This document shows, piece by piece, positions 1 through 7,888 of a DNA stretch of 12,826 bases (position 1 is the stretch's first letter; the number at the start of each line of letters is the position of its first letter). Where the stretch lies: positions 1 to 12,826 of the forward strand of contig CAYTFK010000205.1 in NCBI GenBank assembly GCA_964436865.1, in the 5' to 3' direction. Both the position numbers and the translations under genes were made by a program. The notes under the pieces are model-generated. The model was not told the DNA's origin. It made no database searches and saw nothing but the letters and a program-made list of their open reading frames with translations. The DNA is from JAXGPP01 sp964436865 (GTDB lineage: Bacteria; Planctomycetota; Planctomycetia; Pirellulales; Thermoguttaceae).

Positions 1-167
1 TGACCACGGGCAGTGTTTGACAGTGAGTGGAAAATATCGTGCCAGCGGGATCCGGGGGGTGCGCAGCAAAAGACAGGGAAGGCTTGGTAGAATGCGAGGA
101 CCTCCTGCGCATTGCCCCGCCCGCATTCCGCTCGCCTTCACTCCCGCCAGTTCTTGGAGAACCAACA

Positions 168-1091
168 ATGAAGTTTGCGATGCCGATCCTGGGGGCTGCG
201 GCCATGCTGGCCGTCGCGATGAACGCTTCGTGGGCACAACCGCGCCCGGACGGTCCGCCGGGGGGCGACAGGCCGCGTGACGCCGGTGCCAATCCGCTGA
301 TCCGCCTGCTGGACACCAATCGCGATGGCACTCTGTCTGAGGACGAGATTGCTGCCGCACCGGCCAAACTCAGGGAACTGGATGCGAGCAAGGATGGTCG
401 GCTCACGCAAGACGAACTTCGCGCGATGATCCCGGCATTGGGCCCGCGCGGCGGATTTGGTCCGGGTGGCCCGGGGCGGGGCCCTGGCGGGGGTGGGGCC
501 TCGGCGAGCGATTTTGGCGGACCGCCGTTGGCCAAGGACGATGTCGAGCAGAAGATCCTGACGACGCTCGAGGAAATGCGCCGCGGGCCGCGGTATGCCA
601 ACGTCTCACCCACCGATGGCCGGCTGCTGCGTTTGTTGGCCGAGGCGATTGGTGCGAGGCGGATCGTCGAGATCGGCACCTCGACCGGTGAATCGGGAGT
701 GTGGTTTGCGCTGGCGCTGCGAACGACCGGCGGGCATCTTTACACTCACGAGATTGATGAGGGGCGGGCCAAAGTCGCCCAAGAGAACTTCAAGAAGGCG
801 GGGGTTGCCGACCGGATCACGCTGATCCTGGGCGATGCCCACGAAACGGTGAGCCAGCACAAGGAACCGATCGATATCCTGTTCCTGGATGCTGATAAGC
901 AGGGCTACATCGATTATCTTAACAAGCTGATGCCCCTGATTCGGCCCGGCGGTCTGATCATCGCCCACAACATGAACCCCCGGCAGGCCGATCCGCAATA
1001 CCTGGAAGCGATTACGAAGAGCCCGGACCTGGAGACGTCGTTTCTCCTCATGGACGGCGGCGGGGTCGGCGTGACACTGAAGAAGAGGTGA
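168..1091 (+). CDS. Predicted exported EF-hand/O-methyltransferase fusion protein
   Basis: A 307-residue protein. I chose ATG 168 because TTGGAGA lies 7 bases upstream and the protein then starts with a signal peptide (K2, a hydrophobic stretch to about residue 20, likely cleavage after SWA at 23); an in-frame start at 27 would bury this signal. Residues 49-60 and 72-83 are two canonical EF-hand loops (D-x-N/S-x-D-G-x-L-x-x-x-E), expected to bind calcium. A Gly/Pro-rich linker spans about 92-119. Residues 125-307 match a class I SAM-dependent methyltransferase of the caffeoyl-CoA/catechol O-methyltransferase type (PF01596-like): SAM motif VEIGTSTGES at 167-176, acidic E195/D197, and metal-site FLDADK at 239-244. 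The second metal motif, usually D-N, reads H-N (267-268). Its acceptor substrate is unknown. An exported SAM enzyme is odd because SAM is cytoplasmic. It is followed closely by a permease gene. Confidence 0.85.
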   Translation: MKFAMPILGAAAMLAVAMNASWAQPRPDGPPGGDRPRDAGANPLIRLLDTNRDGTLSEDEIAAAPAKLRELDASKDGRLTQDELRAMIPALGPRGGFGPGGPGRGPGGGGASASDFGGPPLAKDDVEQKILTTLEEMRRGPRYANVSPTDGRLLRLLAEAIGARRIVEIGTSTGESGVWFALALRTTGGHLYTHEIDEGRAKVAQENFKKAGVADRITLILGDAHETVSQHKEPIDILFLDADKQGYIDYLNKLMPLIRPGGLIIAHNMNPRQADPQYLEAITKSPDLETSFLLMDGGGVGVTLKKR

Positions 1092-1093
1092 AC

Positions 1094-2581
1094 ATGAAGC
1101 CTTTACCGGCCGACGCTGAGAGTCTGCTCGATTCGGCACATGTCGAGCGGTTGAAGCCAACCGCCACCGCGGGGATCACCATGCCGCGGCTGAGCGTGTG
1201 GGATGCGGTGAGCATCATCGTGGGAATCGTGGTGGGGACGGCGGTGTTCCGTACGCCCACGCTGGTGTTCCAGAACGTCACCGGTCCCTGGCAGGCTCTC
1301 GGCGCCTGGCTGTTGGGCGGAGTGCTGTGCATCTTCGGCGCTCTCTGTTACGGCGAACTGGCGACGACCTATCCGCGAAATGGCGGCGACTACGAGTACT
1401 TGTCGCGGGCCTACGGCCGCTGGATGGGTTTTCTGTTCAGTTGGGCACAGTTGGCGGTGATCCTGACCGGCAGCATCGGCGTAATGGCCTATGCGCTGGC
1501 CGATTACGGCGCCCATCTGTGGACATTGTCATCCGCGGCAAAAGCGATTGTCGCAGCGGGCGCGATCGTGGCACTCTCGGGCTTGAACCTGCTCGGGCTG
1601 GCGGTCGGCAAGTCGGTGCAGAATCTGTTGACCGGAGCGAAAGTTCTCGGCCTCGGCGGCGTGGTGGTTGCGGGCCTCGTTTGGGGGCAGGCCGACGGGT
1701 GGCTGCCGGCTGAGGGCCCCGCCGAGTTGATGGGCCCGGGGCTTGGCCTGGCAATGGTTTTCGTGCTCTATGCCTTCGGCGGATGGAACGACGCGGCGTT
1801 CATCGCCGCCGAAGTCCGTGATCAGCATCGCAACATGCCGCGAGCGCTCGTGCTGGGCCTCGCCGCGATCACCGTTGTGTACCTGGCGGTCAACGCGGCC
1901 TATCTGGCGGTGCTCGGGTTCGATGGCGCCCGGCAGAGTTTCACGCCAGCCGCCGATGTGCTCCAACTGGCCGTCGGCCCGTGGGGCGCGAAGGCGATCA
2001 GCGTGCTGGTGATGATTTCGGCGCTGGGCGCCATCAACGGCATGATCCTCGCCGGTTCGCGCGTTTATGCCACAGCCGGCGAGGACCACCGCTTGTTCGC
2101 CCGGCTGGGACGGTGGAACCATCGCACCGTCCCCGCCGCGGCGGTCGTGGCGCAGGCGCTCATTGCGTTGGCGCTGGTACTCGCCGTAGGAACCTCGCGT
2201 GGGCAGGCAACCATCGACTGGGGGCTGGGGCTGGTAAGCCTGCCCCCATTGCCGTGGGAGAAATACTACGGCGGTTTCGACACGCTGCTGGCTGGTACAG
2301 CGCCGGTGTTCTGGGCCTTTTTCCTGCTGACGGGCGTGTCGCTTATCGTGCTTCGGTTGAAGGATCCCGACAGGCCGCGCCCGTTCTCCGCTCCGCTATA
2401 CCCCTTGACGCCGCTCATCTTCTGCGGCACGTGCATCTACATGCTGTATGCGAGTCTCGACTACGCCCGTGCTCTGTCGCTGATTGGCGTTGTGCCGCTC
2501 GTAGCGGGGCTGGTGCTCTATGCGGCGGCCGGCGGAAAGCGGCCGTGGTCTGCACAAAAAAGGGCGGGGCTCCGGCAATAG
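1094..2581 (+). CDS. APC superfamily amino-acid permease, LAT-like
   Basis: A 495-residue inner-membrane transporter with about 12 hydrophobic segments after a ~33-residue cytoplasmic N-terminus. TM1 (about 35-55) carries the glycine-rich unwound motif GIVVGTAVF (44-52), equivalent to GxxxGxGIF of amino-acid/polyamine/cation transporters. TM6 (about 221-240) contains YAFGGWNDAAF, matching the YGGWN signature of L-type amino-acid transporters. The family moves amino acids by antiport or symport; the substrate cannot be read here. ATG 1094 is preferred because GAGGTG lies 5 bases upstream; an in-frame GTG at 1088 would overlap the preceding stop as GTGA. Either start implies translational coupling with the methyltransferase gene. 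About 28 extra residues (roughly 369-396, rich in W, P and G) separate two late transmembrane segments. Confidence 0.9.
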   Translation: MKPLPADAESLLDSAHVERLKPTATAGITMPRLSVWDAVSIIVGIVVGTAVFRTPTLVFQNVTGPWQALGAWLLGGVLCIFGALCYGELATTYPRNGGDYEYLSRAYGRWMGFLFSWAQLAVILTGSIGVMAYALADYGAHLWTLSSAAKAIVAAGAIVALSGLNLLGLAVGKSVQNLLTGAKVLGLGGVVVAGLVWGQADGWLPAEGPAELMGPGLGLAMVFVLYAFGGWNDAAFIAAEVRDQHRNMPRALVLGLAAITVVYLAVNAAYLAVLGFDGARQSFTPAADVLQLAVGPWGAKAISVLVMISALGAINGMILAGSRVYATAGEDHRLFARLGRWNHRTVPAAAVVAQALIALALVLAVGTSRGQATIDWGLGLVSLPPLPWEKYYGGFDTLLAGTAPVFWAFFLLTGVSLIVLRLKDPDRPRPFSAPLYPLTPLIFCGTCIYMLYASLDYARALSLIGVVPLVAGLVLYAAAGGKRPWSAQKRAGLRQ

Positions 2582-2589
2582 CAGCTATT
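2577..2589. other. Convergent gene junction: short palindrome holding both stop codons
   Basis: The permease ends with TAG at 2579-2581 and the minus-strand GH127 gene ends with TAG (CTA at 2585-2587 on the plus strand), leaving three bases between them. The 13-base sequence AATAGCAGCTATT is a perfect 5-bp inverted repeat around CAG and includes both stops. No T-tract or longer stem is visible, so I see no intrinsic terminator for either gene here; the two transcripts probably overlap. Confidence 0.8.
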
Positions 2590-4726
2590 CGAGCGGCAGC
2601 CAGACGGCCATTTCCGGTTCGCCGCGGTTATTCCAGGCATAGTAGGGAATGAGCTGGATCGGGATGCGATGCGATTCGGCGGGGCGCAACTCGCGATACA
2701 GGCCGGTTTCGGCCGTCGTATCCGCCAGCACACCCGCTTCGGTTTCCAGCACGGTTACGCCGCCAAGCAGAGCAGGGTCGTGGCAGGAGGTCCACTGCGC
2801 GTCGCGTGGCAGGTGCACGTCCTCAAACAGCACTTCGGCCGGCAGGTCGACCGACTCGAGGCAGTAGACGATCGGCCCGCGCATTACCGCGGCATGGTTG
2901 CGGTTCTCGGCCACGCGGGGATCGGCGGCGAGCATACGCACCGGCATCGGCAGGTTCAGTTCGATGACGTCGCCGGGCTGCCAGCGGCGTTCGATCGCGG
3001 CGTAAGAGCCGGGCCGAATAGCGTCGCCGACCGGCTGGCCGTTGACAGTAATCCGGGCGTCGTGCGCCCAGCGAGGCACGCGCAGCCGGAGCGACAGGGG
3101 CGGACCGGCGGCGACTTCCTCCAGCGTCAGCCGCACACGTCCGTCCCACGGGTAGTCGGTGTTCTGGGCGAGCTTCAGCCGCCGGCCATCGGCCAGTTGA
3201 CCGTTGAAGACGCTCCCGCCGTAGTGGTGGACCCACAGGCCATTGTCGTCCATCGAGTAGAGATAGCCATGCCATGAGGCCAGGAGGCGCAACAGGTTCG
3301 ACGGGCAGCAGATGTGTTTCTGGCCGGGATCGAATCGCTGGTGTTCGTCCTGGCTCAGGAGCACGTGGTCCGGGCCATGCCAGCGGAGCGGATTCGTGTA
3401 CGACCAGCCGCAGCCGTTGACGTTGATGCCCGAAAGGATCGAGTTGTAGATCGTCTGCTCCATGATGTCGGCGAAGCGCGCTTCGCCTGTGGCAGCCAGC
3501 ATCCGCCAGTTCCACATCAGGTTGCCGATCTGGCCACAGGTCTCGTTGTAGGCGGTGGCGTTGGGGAGCTCGTAGGGCATTCCGGCGGCCTCGTGCACCG
3601 AATCGGTGGCGATGAAGGCCATCGTGCCCGGCTGCCAGCTCCGGGCGGGATGGGCGGCATGGATCGCGCTCACACCGCCGGTGATGTACATCTTGCGTTC
3701 GGTAAGATCAATCCACAGCCGGTGGAGGGCCTCGACGAGCTTGGGATCGCCCGTTTCCAGATACGCGTCGGTCGCGCCGGCATAGAGATAGGTGAAGAAG
3801 ACGGCATGGCCGATCACCTGCGTCTCTTGCCGCAGCGGGACGCGGTCCTGGTTCAATTCGCTCCCGCCGAGCAGAATCCCGTTCGAATTGCGGATCGCAC
3901 GCCCCGGCAATTGCGCGCCGCGGTTGTTGATGAACGTATTGGCCAGATCGAGGTATCGCTTCTCGCCGGTGGTGCGATAGAGCTCGACCGCGGCCATGAT
4001 GATCGACGGGTTGAGGGGACAGTTGGCCAGCAGCGGATCGCCGCCGCCGAACGTCCGGTGGAGGTAATCGGCCGTGCGCACGGCGACGTCGAGGAAGTTC
4101 GACTTTCCAGTAATCCGATGGTGGGCGCAGGCCGCCGTGATCAAGTGCCCCATCACGTACAGTTCGTGGCGACGATTGTCCTCGAACCGGTTCCAGCCGG
4201 GCCGGAGGATCACTTGCGTGGCGAGGTAACCGTCGGGCTGTTGTGCCTTGGCGATGATGCTGATGACTTCGTCCATGCGGCGGTCGAGTCCCGCATCGCG
4301 CGTCGCGGAATACACGTACGCGGCGGCTTCGAGCCACTTATAGATCCACTCGTCCTGCCAGTTGGTGCCGACGAACTCGCCCTCTGCCAGACCGGCGGCG
4401 ATCTTGAAGTTCTCCAGCGCGTGGCCTGCCTTGGGATCGGCGGCCAGCTCCCACAGCCGCGGCAAGGTGACCTCGCACGTCTGGCGAAAGCGGTTCGCCC
4501 AGAACCCTTCGGTCCAGCGGACGCTCGCCAGATCGACGCTCCGCAGTCGGGCATAGGGGCTTTCGGCTGTCTTGATGAGGCCGAAGTCCCGATCGGCGCG
4601 ACTCGTTCCGGGCGTGAGCAGCGCAAGGCAGGTGATCAGGAGGCCGGCGGCGGCAGGGGGACAGGGCATGCTGGCGACTCGGATCGGGGTTGCGAGGTGA
4701 TTGCTCGATGCGGTCCTTTTTCGCAC
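2585..4726 (-). CDS. Secreted GH127 (DUF1680) beta-L-arabinofuranosidase-like glycoside hydrolase
   Basis: A 713-residue protein counted from GTG 4726, which has GGTGAG 5 bases upstream. An ATG at 4669 (residue 20) would give a shorter signal peptide and is the main alternative. The signal peptide core is about residues 24-39, with likely cleavage near SRA (44), so export is expected. The body is an (alpha/alpha)6-barrel of GH127 followed by beta domains. Relative to Bifidobacterium longum HypBA1, all key residues fit a constant offset of about 57: E379 (acid/base E322), E395 and C397 in NETC (zinc ligands E338, C340), and C473-C474 in HICCPSN (nucleophile C417 and ligand C418). Family members release terminal beta-L-arabinofuranose; many DUF1680 paralogues act on other sugars, so exact specificity is uncertain. 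No neighbouring transporter or SusCD pair is present. Confidence 0.93.
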   Translation of the reverse strand: MRKRTASSNHLATPIRVASMPCPPAAAGLLITCLALLTPGTSRADRDFGLIKTAESPYARLRSVDLASVRWTEGFWANRFRQTCEVTLPRLWELAADPKAGHALENFKIAAGLAEGEFVGTNWQDEWIYKWLEAAAYVYSATRDAGLDRRMDEVISIIAKAQQPDGYLATQVILRPGWNRFEDNRRHELYVMGHLITAACAHHRITGKSNFLDVAVRTADYLHRTFGGGDPLLANCPLNPSIIMAAVELYRTTGEKRYLDLANTFINNRGAQLPGRAIRNSNGILLGGSELNQDRVPLRQETQVIGHAVFFTYLYAGATDAYLETGDPKLVEALHRLWIDLTERKMYITGGVSAIHAAHPARSWQPGTMAFIATDSVHEAAGMPYELPNATAYNETCGQIGNLMWNWRMLAATGEARFADIMEQTIYNSILSGINVNGCGWSYTNPLRWHGPDHVLLSQDEHQRFDPGQKHICCPSNLLRLLASWHGYLYSMDDNGLWVHHYGGSVFNGQLADGRRLKLAQNTDYPWDGRVRLTLEEVAAGPPLSLRLRVPRWAHDARITVNGQPVGDAIRPGSYAAIERRWQPGDVIELNLPMPVRMLAADPRVAENRNHAAVMRGPIVYCLESVDLPAEVLFEDVHLPRDAQWTSCHDPALLGGVTVLETEAGVLADTTAETGLYRELRPAESHRIPIQLIPYYAWNNRGEPEMAVWLPLE

Positions 4727-5026
4727 ACCGGCTCACCGGGAGCAATCCGTCGGCCGGGAATGACTGTGCGGGCCAATGAACCGCAACGCCCCTTCAACCA
4801 TGGAATTCCGTCGCCAGAGGGGGCGGACCCTGGTGCCTTTTGTGGCCGCCACGTATCATGGAGGACTGTTTGTTTGGCTGCTTCACAGTGCGACCGGTCT
4901 GGAGTCTCCGACTGGACAGGCGGACCTGCTTCCCATCGGGAGTGACCGCAGAGGCGCTATCCGCACTGCCTTGGTAAGTTTCATTCCGCGCGGGCAGGCC
5001 GCTTGGGAGCGATCGAGGCTTGACGA
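4727..5026. other. Divergent intergenic region between GH127 and histidine kinase genes
   Basis: This 300-base gap must hold the promoters for the leftward GH127 gene and the rightward kinase gene. I see no convincing paired -35/-10 elements, terminator or RNA gene. An 84-codon plus-strand reading frame (4776-5030) ends in an ATGA overlap with the kinase start, but it has no recognisable domain and I do not call it. GAGG, 8 bases before ATG 5027, serves as a weak ribosome binding site for the kinase. Confidence 0.5.
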
Positions 5027-6646
5027 ATGACCGCGACCTCGACTAACCGCCGGCTTCATCACTGGCTTCACGCGGCCGTCGGGGCCCTGCTGCTGGGCGG
5101 CCTGTCGCTTACCATTCGGATCAGCCCGCTGTTCTTCCACACACTGGCTGAGTTCTTCAGCATTGTGGTGGCCTATTCGGTCTTTGTGCTGTTCTGGAAC
5201 TCGCGCCGGTTTCTCGATCACGGGGTGTACCTGATACTTGGCATCGCCTACCTGTTCGTGGGCTCGCTCGATTTGCTGCACACGCTGACCTATAGGGAAA
5301 TGAATGTGCTGCCGGTGGAAGGTGCCAACCCCGCGACGCAACTTTGGATTGCGGCCCGGTTCGTCGAGGCCGGTTCGCTGCTGGCAGCCCCCTGGTTTCT
5401 GCGCCGGCGGGTCAATCCCTATGTGGGAATGGCCGTCTATGCGGGCATTACGGCGTTGCTGCTGGCGTCGATCTTCGTTTGGGACGTGTTCCCCACCTGT
5501 TTTGTTGACGGCCCGAATGGTGGTCTTACGGCGTTCAAGATTGCCAGTGAGTACGCGATCTGCCTGATGCTTGCCGGCGCGCTGGTGTTTGTCCACCGTC
5601 GCCGGGCAGAAATCGACGCCGGTGTCTATCGCCTCCTGGCCGCATCAATCGCGGTGATGATCGCCTCGGAACTGTGCTTCACATTCTACAGCGATCCGTA
5701 CGGCCCCGCCAACGTCATCGGCCACCTGCTCAAGATCGTTTCCTTCTACTTCATCTACCGGGCGTTCGTGGAAATCGGCCTGACGAAACCTTATGCGCTG
5801 TTGTTTCGCGAACTGAACCAGAGCATCACCGACGAGAAGCTGGCCCGTACCGAAGCCGAGCGGACACAGCAGTTGCTTTTCGATCATCAGCGATGCCAGC
5901 GGGAACGCGTCGAGGCGGAACTGGCACGGGTCAAGGACCAGCTTGTGCGGCAGACGCGCCTGGCCACGATCGGCCAGATCGTGGCCGGTATTGCCCACGA
6001 CTTGCGGAATCCGCTGGCGGTGATTCGCAACGCCGCCTGGTGCCTGCGCCGCCAGGTCAAAGAGGATCCCAAGCCGGCTCACTACCTGGAGATTATCGAG
6101 ACCGAGCTCGAGACCACCAATCGCATCATCAACAATCTCATGGAGGCGGTGCGGGCCAAGGAACCGGCCCGGGAACCGACTGACTTCGGGCAGGCGGTGA
6201 CCGAGGTTTTCGCCCGTGTGGAAAATCGCGGCGAGATCCGCTGCCACATCGATTGCCGCCCCGATCCGTTCATCGTCAACGCCGACCCGGTGCAGCTGCA
6301 CCAGGTGTTGGGCAACCTGTTGAATAACGCGGCCGACGCCATGCGCGGCGAAGGGGAGATTCACGTTCAGGCACGGGAAATCGACGACAATCAACTGATT
6401 CTCATCCGCGACAACGGCCCGGGCATCCCGGCGGAGATTCGCGACACACTGTTCGAGCCGCTGGTGACCACGCGGCATAAGGGCACCGGGTTGGGACTGG
6501 CGATATGCCGGCAGATCATCGAGCGGCACGGCGGAGTGATTCAGCTTGTGGATTACGGCGCGGGGGGCGCGGCCTTCGAGATCCTTCTGCCCCGGAAGGC
6601 GGCGAGCGAATCCCTGCAAGCGGCCGACAACAAGGTGTCCGCCTGA
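5027..6646 (+). CDS. Membrane sensor histidine kinase with MASE3-like N-terminal domain
   Basis: A 539-residue protein. Residues about 15-255 contain some seven hydrophobic segments and the features of a MASE3-type integral membrane sensor (for example the SLDLLHTLTYREMNVLP stretch at 80-96, and FYSDPYGPANVIGHLLKIVSFY at 220-241). A short coiled-coil linker (about 262-310) leads to the HisKA domain with phospho-acceptor H334 in HDLRNPL. The ATPase domain follows: N-box NLLNNAADAM (430-439), G1 DNGPGIP (462-468), F-box LFEP (475-478) and G2 KGTGLGLA (485-492). All catalytic motifs are intact, so it should autophosphorylate at the membrane. The MASE3 signal is unknown. No response regulator lies next to it, so it is an orphan kinase in this window. 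The best available ribosome site is GAGG 8 bases before the ATG. Confidence 0.93.
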   Translation: MTATSTNRRLHHWLHAAVGALLLGGLSLTIRISPLFFHTLAEFFSIVVAYSVFVLFWNSRRFLDHGVYLILGIAYLFVGSLDLLHTLTYREMNVLPVEGANPATQLWIAARFVEAGSLLAAPWFLRRRVNPYVGMAVYAGITALLLASIFVWDVFPTCFVDGPNGGLTAFKIASEYAICLMLAGALVFVHRRRAEIDAGVYRLLAASIAVMIASELCFTFYSDPYGPANVIGHLLKIVSFYFIYRAFVEIGLTKPYALLFRELNQSITDEKLARTEAERTQQLLFDHQRCQRERVEAELARVKDQLVRQTRLATIGQIVAGIAHDLRNPLAVIRNAAWCLRRQVKEDPKPAHYLEIIETELETTNRIINNLMEAVRAKEPAREPTDFGQAVTEVFARVENRGEIRCHIDCRPDPFIVNADPVQLHQVLGNLLNNAADAMRGEGEIHVQAREIDDNQLILIRDNGPGIPAEIRDTLFEPLVTTRHKGTGLGLAICRQIIERHGGVIQLVDYGAGGAAFEILLPRKAASESLQAADNKVSA

Positions 6647-6764
6647 GCGTGGCGGTCGACGCCGCGCACAACGGGAGGCGCCCCGTCGCTCATCGGCGCG
6701 GCAATTGCTCAGGCGATACTACCCGGCCCAGTGTGACCGCCGCGTCTCGGCGCCGGCGCCGTCA

Positions 6765-6794
6765 TTGCACGCCCCAGTTGAAGATCAATATAAT
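6765..6794 (+). promoter_or_regulatory. Candidate sigma-70-type promoter for the DUF1080 gene
   Basis: A perfect TATAAT at 6789-6794 lies 18 bases after TTGCAC (6765-6770), which matches the -35 consensus at three of six positions. It sits in the gap between the kinase stop and the DUF1080 start and would give a leader of about 70 bases. The -10 match is the main support; the -35 is weak. Confidence 0.4.
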
Positions 6795-6871
6795 GTGCGG
6801 CTTGCCGCGGCCGGGTTCGTGGGGACTGGGACCGCGTGTGCACCCATCTCGATCGAGGAGGAATGTCGGCC

Positions 6872-7888
6872 ATGATTCGACCCCTGTGGTATCTGAGCAT
6901 GCTGCTTGCCGTTTCCGGGGCGGCCTGCTCGTTGTTCGCAGCCCAAGGACCCGAAGTCACCGACCCGGCCGTCGCCGCGCAGGATCCCGACTTCGCCGTG
7001 CAAGGCGAGTACGTCGGTCAAGGGACGCTGCCGGACGGCACCCGGTCGAAGATCGGCGCCCAGGTGATCGCGCTGGGCGATGGGCAATTCCAGGTATGGC
7101 TTCTCAAGGGAGGTTTGCCCGGCGAGGGCTGGGACAAGAGCGAAAGGCTCGGGCTGCGCGGGGAGCGGCAGGGGGCGGTGGTGACGCTCAAGCACGAGCG
7201 GGGCTCGGGCCAGATCATCGACGGCAAGCTCACGGTGGCCGCGAGCGACGGCGGCAGCGGGAAAGCCGAACTCACCCGGGTGGAGCGCAAGAGCGAGACA
7301 TTGGGAGCCAAGGCTCCCGAGCAAGCGACGGTGCTGTTCGGCGGCAAGGACCAGAACCAGTTCCAACCGGACCACGGCTCGATTGAAGACCATATCAGCC
7401 CCGATGGCAACCTGGTGGCGGGAGTGACATCGGAGCCGCAGTTCCAGGGGCCGTACAAGCTGCATCTCGAATTCCGCCTGTCGTGGATGCCGCAGGCTCG
7501 AGGGCAGGGCCGGTCGAATAGCGGTGTCTATCTGCAGGACGCTTATGAAGTGCAGGTGCTCGACTCGTTTGGACTGGAGGGGCTCGACAACGAGTGCGCC
7601 GGCATCTACAAGGTCAAGGGCCCGGACGTGAACATGTGCCTCCCACCCATGCAATGGCAGACGTACGACATCGATTTCGCGCCGCCGGAGTACGGTGCCG
7701 ACGGCAGCAAGAAGTCGAACGCCCGGGTGACGATCCGGCACAATGGCGTGGTCGTCCACGACAACCTGGAACTGCCGGACGGCACACCCGGCAGGCAGGG
7801 GGAAGGTCCGGGACCGCGGCCGCTGCACTTGCAGGGACACGGCAACCACGTGCAATACCGCAACGTCTGGATTCAGGAAACCAGGTAG
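6872..7888 (+). CDS. Secreted 3-keto-disaccharide hydrolase family (DUF1080) protein
   Basis: A 338-residue protein. ATG 6872 is chosen because GAGGAGG (6855-6861) lies 10 bases upstream; the in-frame ATG at 6863 is only one base from it. The N-terminus is a signal peptide (hydrophobic core about 5-17, probable cleavage near FAA at 24); C19 lacks a proper lipobox, so a lipoprotein is less likely. Residues about 28-135 form a separate basic N-terminal region of unknown role that begins with a GxYxGQG-like motif. Residues about 141-336 match the DUF1080/PF06439 concanavalin-A-like fold, with NSGVYLQDAYEVQVLDSFG (206-224) and the terminal GNHVQYRNVWI. Family members hydrolyse 3-keto-glycosides, and planctomycete genomes carry many copies. 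No 3-dehydrogenase partner is visible, so the substrate is open. Confidence 0.9.
   Translation: MIRPLWYLSMLLAVSGAACSLFAAQGPEVTDPAVAAQDPDFAVQGEYVGQGTLPDGTRSKIGAQVIALGDGQFQVWLLKGGLPGEGWDKSERLGLRGERQGAVVTLKHERGSGQIIDGKLTVAASDGGSGKAELTRVERKSETLGAKAPEQATVLFGGKDQNQFQPDHGSIEDHISPDGNLVAGVTSEPQFQGPYKLHLEFRLSWMPQARGQGRSNSGVYLQDAYEVQVLDSFGLEGLDNECAGIYKVKGPDVNMCLPPMQWQTYDIDFAPPEYGADGSKKSNARVTIRHNGVVVHDNLELPDGTPGRQGEGPGPRPLHLQGHGNHVQYRNVWIQETR

Noticed and set aside
17..93. Possible promoter of the first gene: perfect TTGACA (17-22) and TAGAAT (88-93)
   Set aside because: The two hexamers are 65 bases apart and neither has a partner at the right spacing.
27..167. N-terminal extension of the EF-hand/methyltransferase protein
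   Set aside because: It would bury the signal peptide, while ATG 168 has a well-spaced Shine-Dalgarno.
3314..4945. 543-codon open frame on the plus strand opposite the GH127 gene
   Set aside because: It is antisense to a gene whose catalytic motifs are intact. It has no recognisable domain and shows the Arg/Gly/Val/Ala-rich composition typical of antisense frames in GC-rich DNA.
4776..5030. 84-codon frame overlapping the histidine kinase start by ATGA
   Set aside because: The overlap is suggestive, but there is no recognisable domain or good ribosome binding site, and it starts inside a region that must carry divergent promoters. I judge it non-coding.
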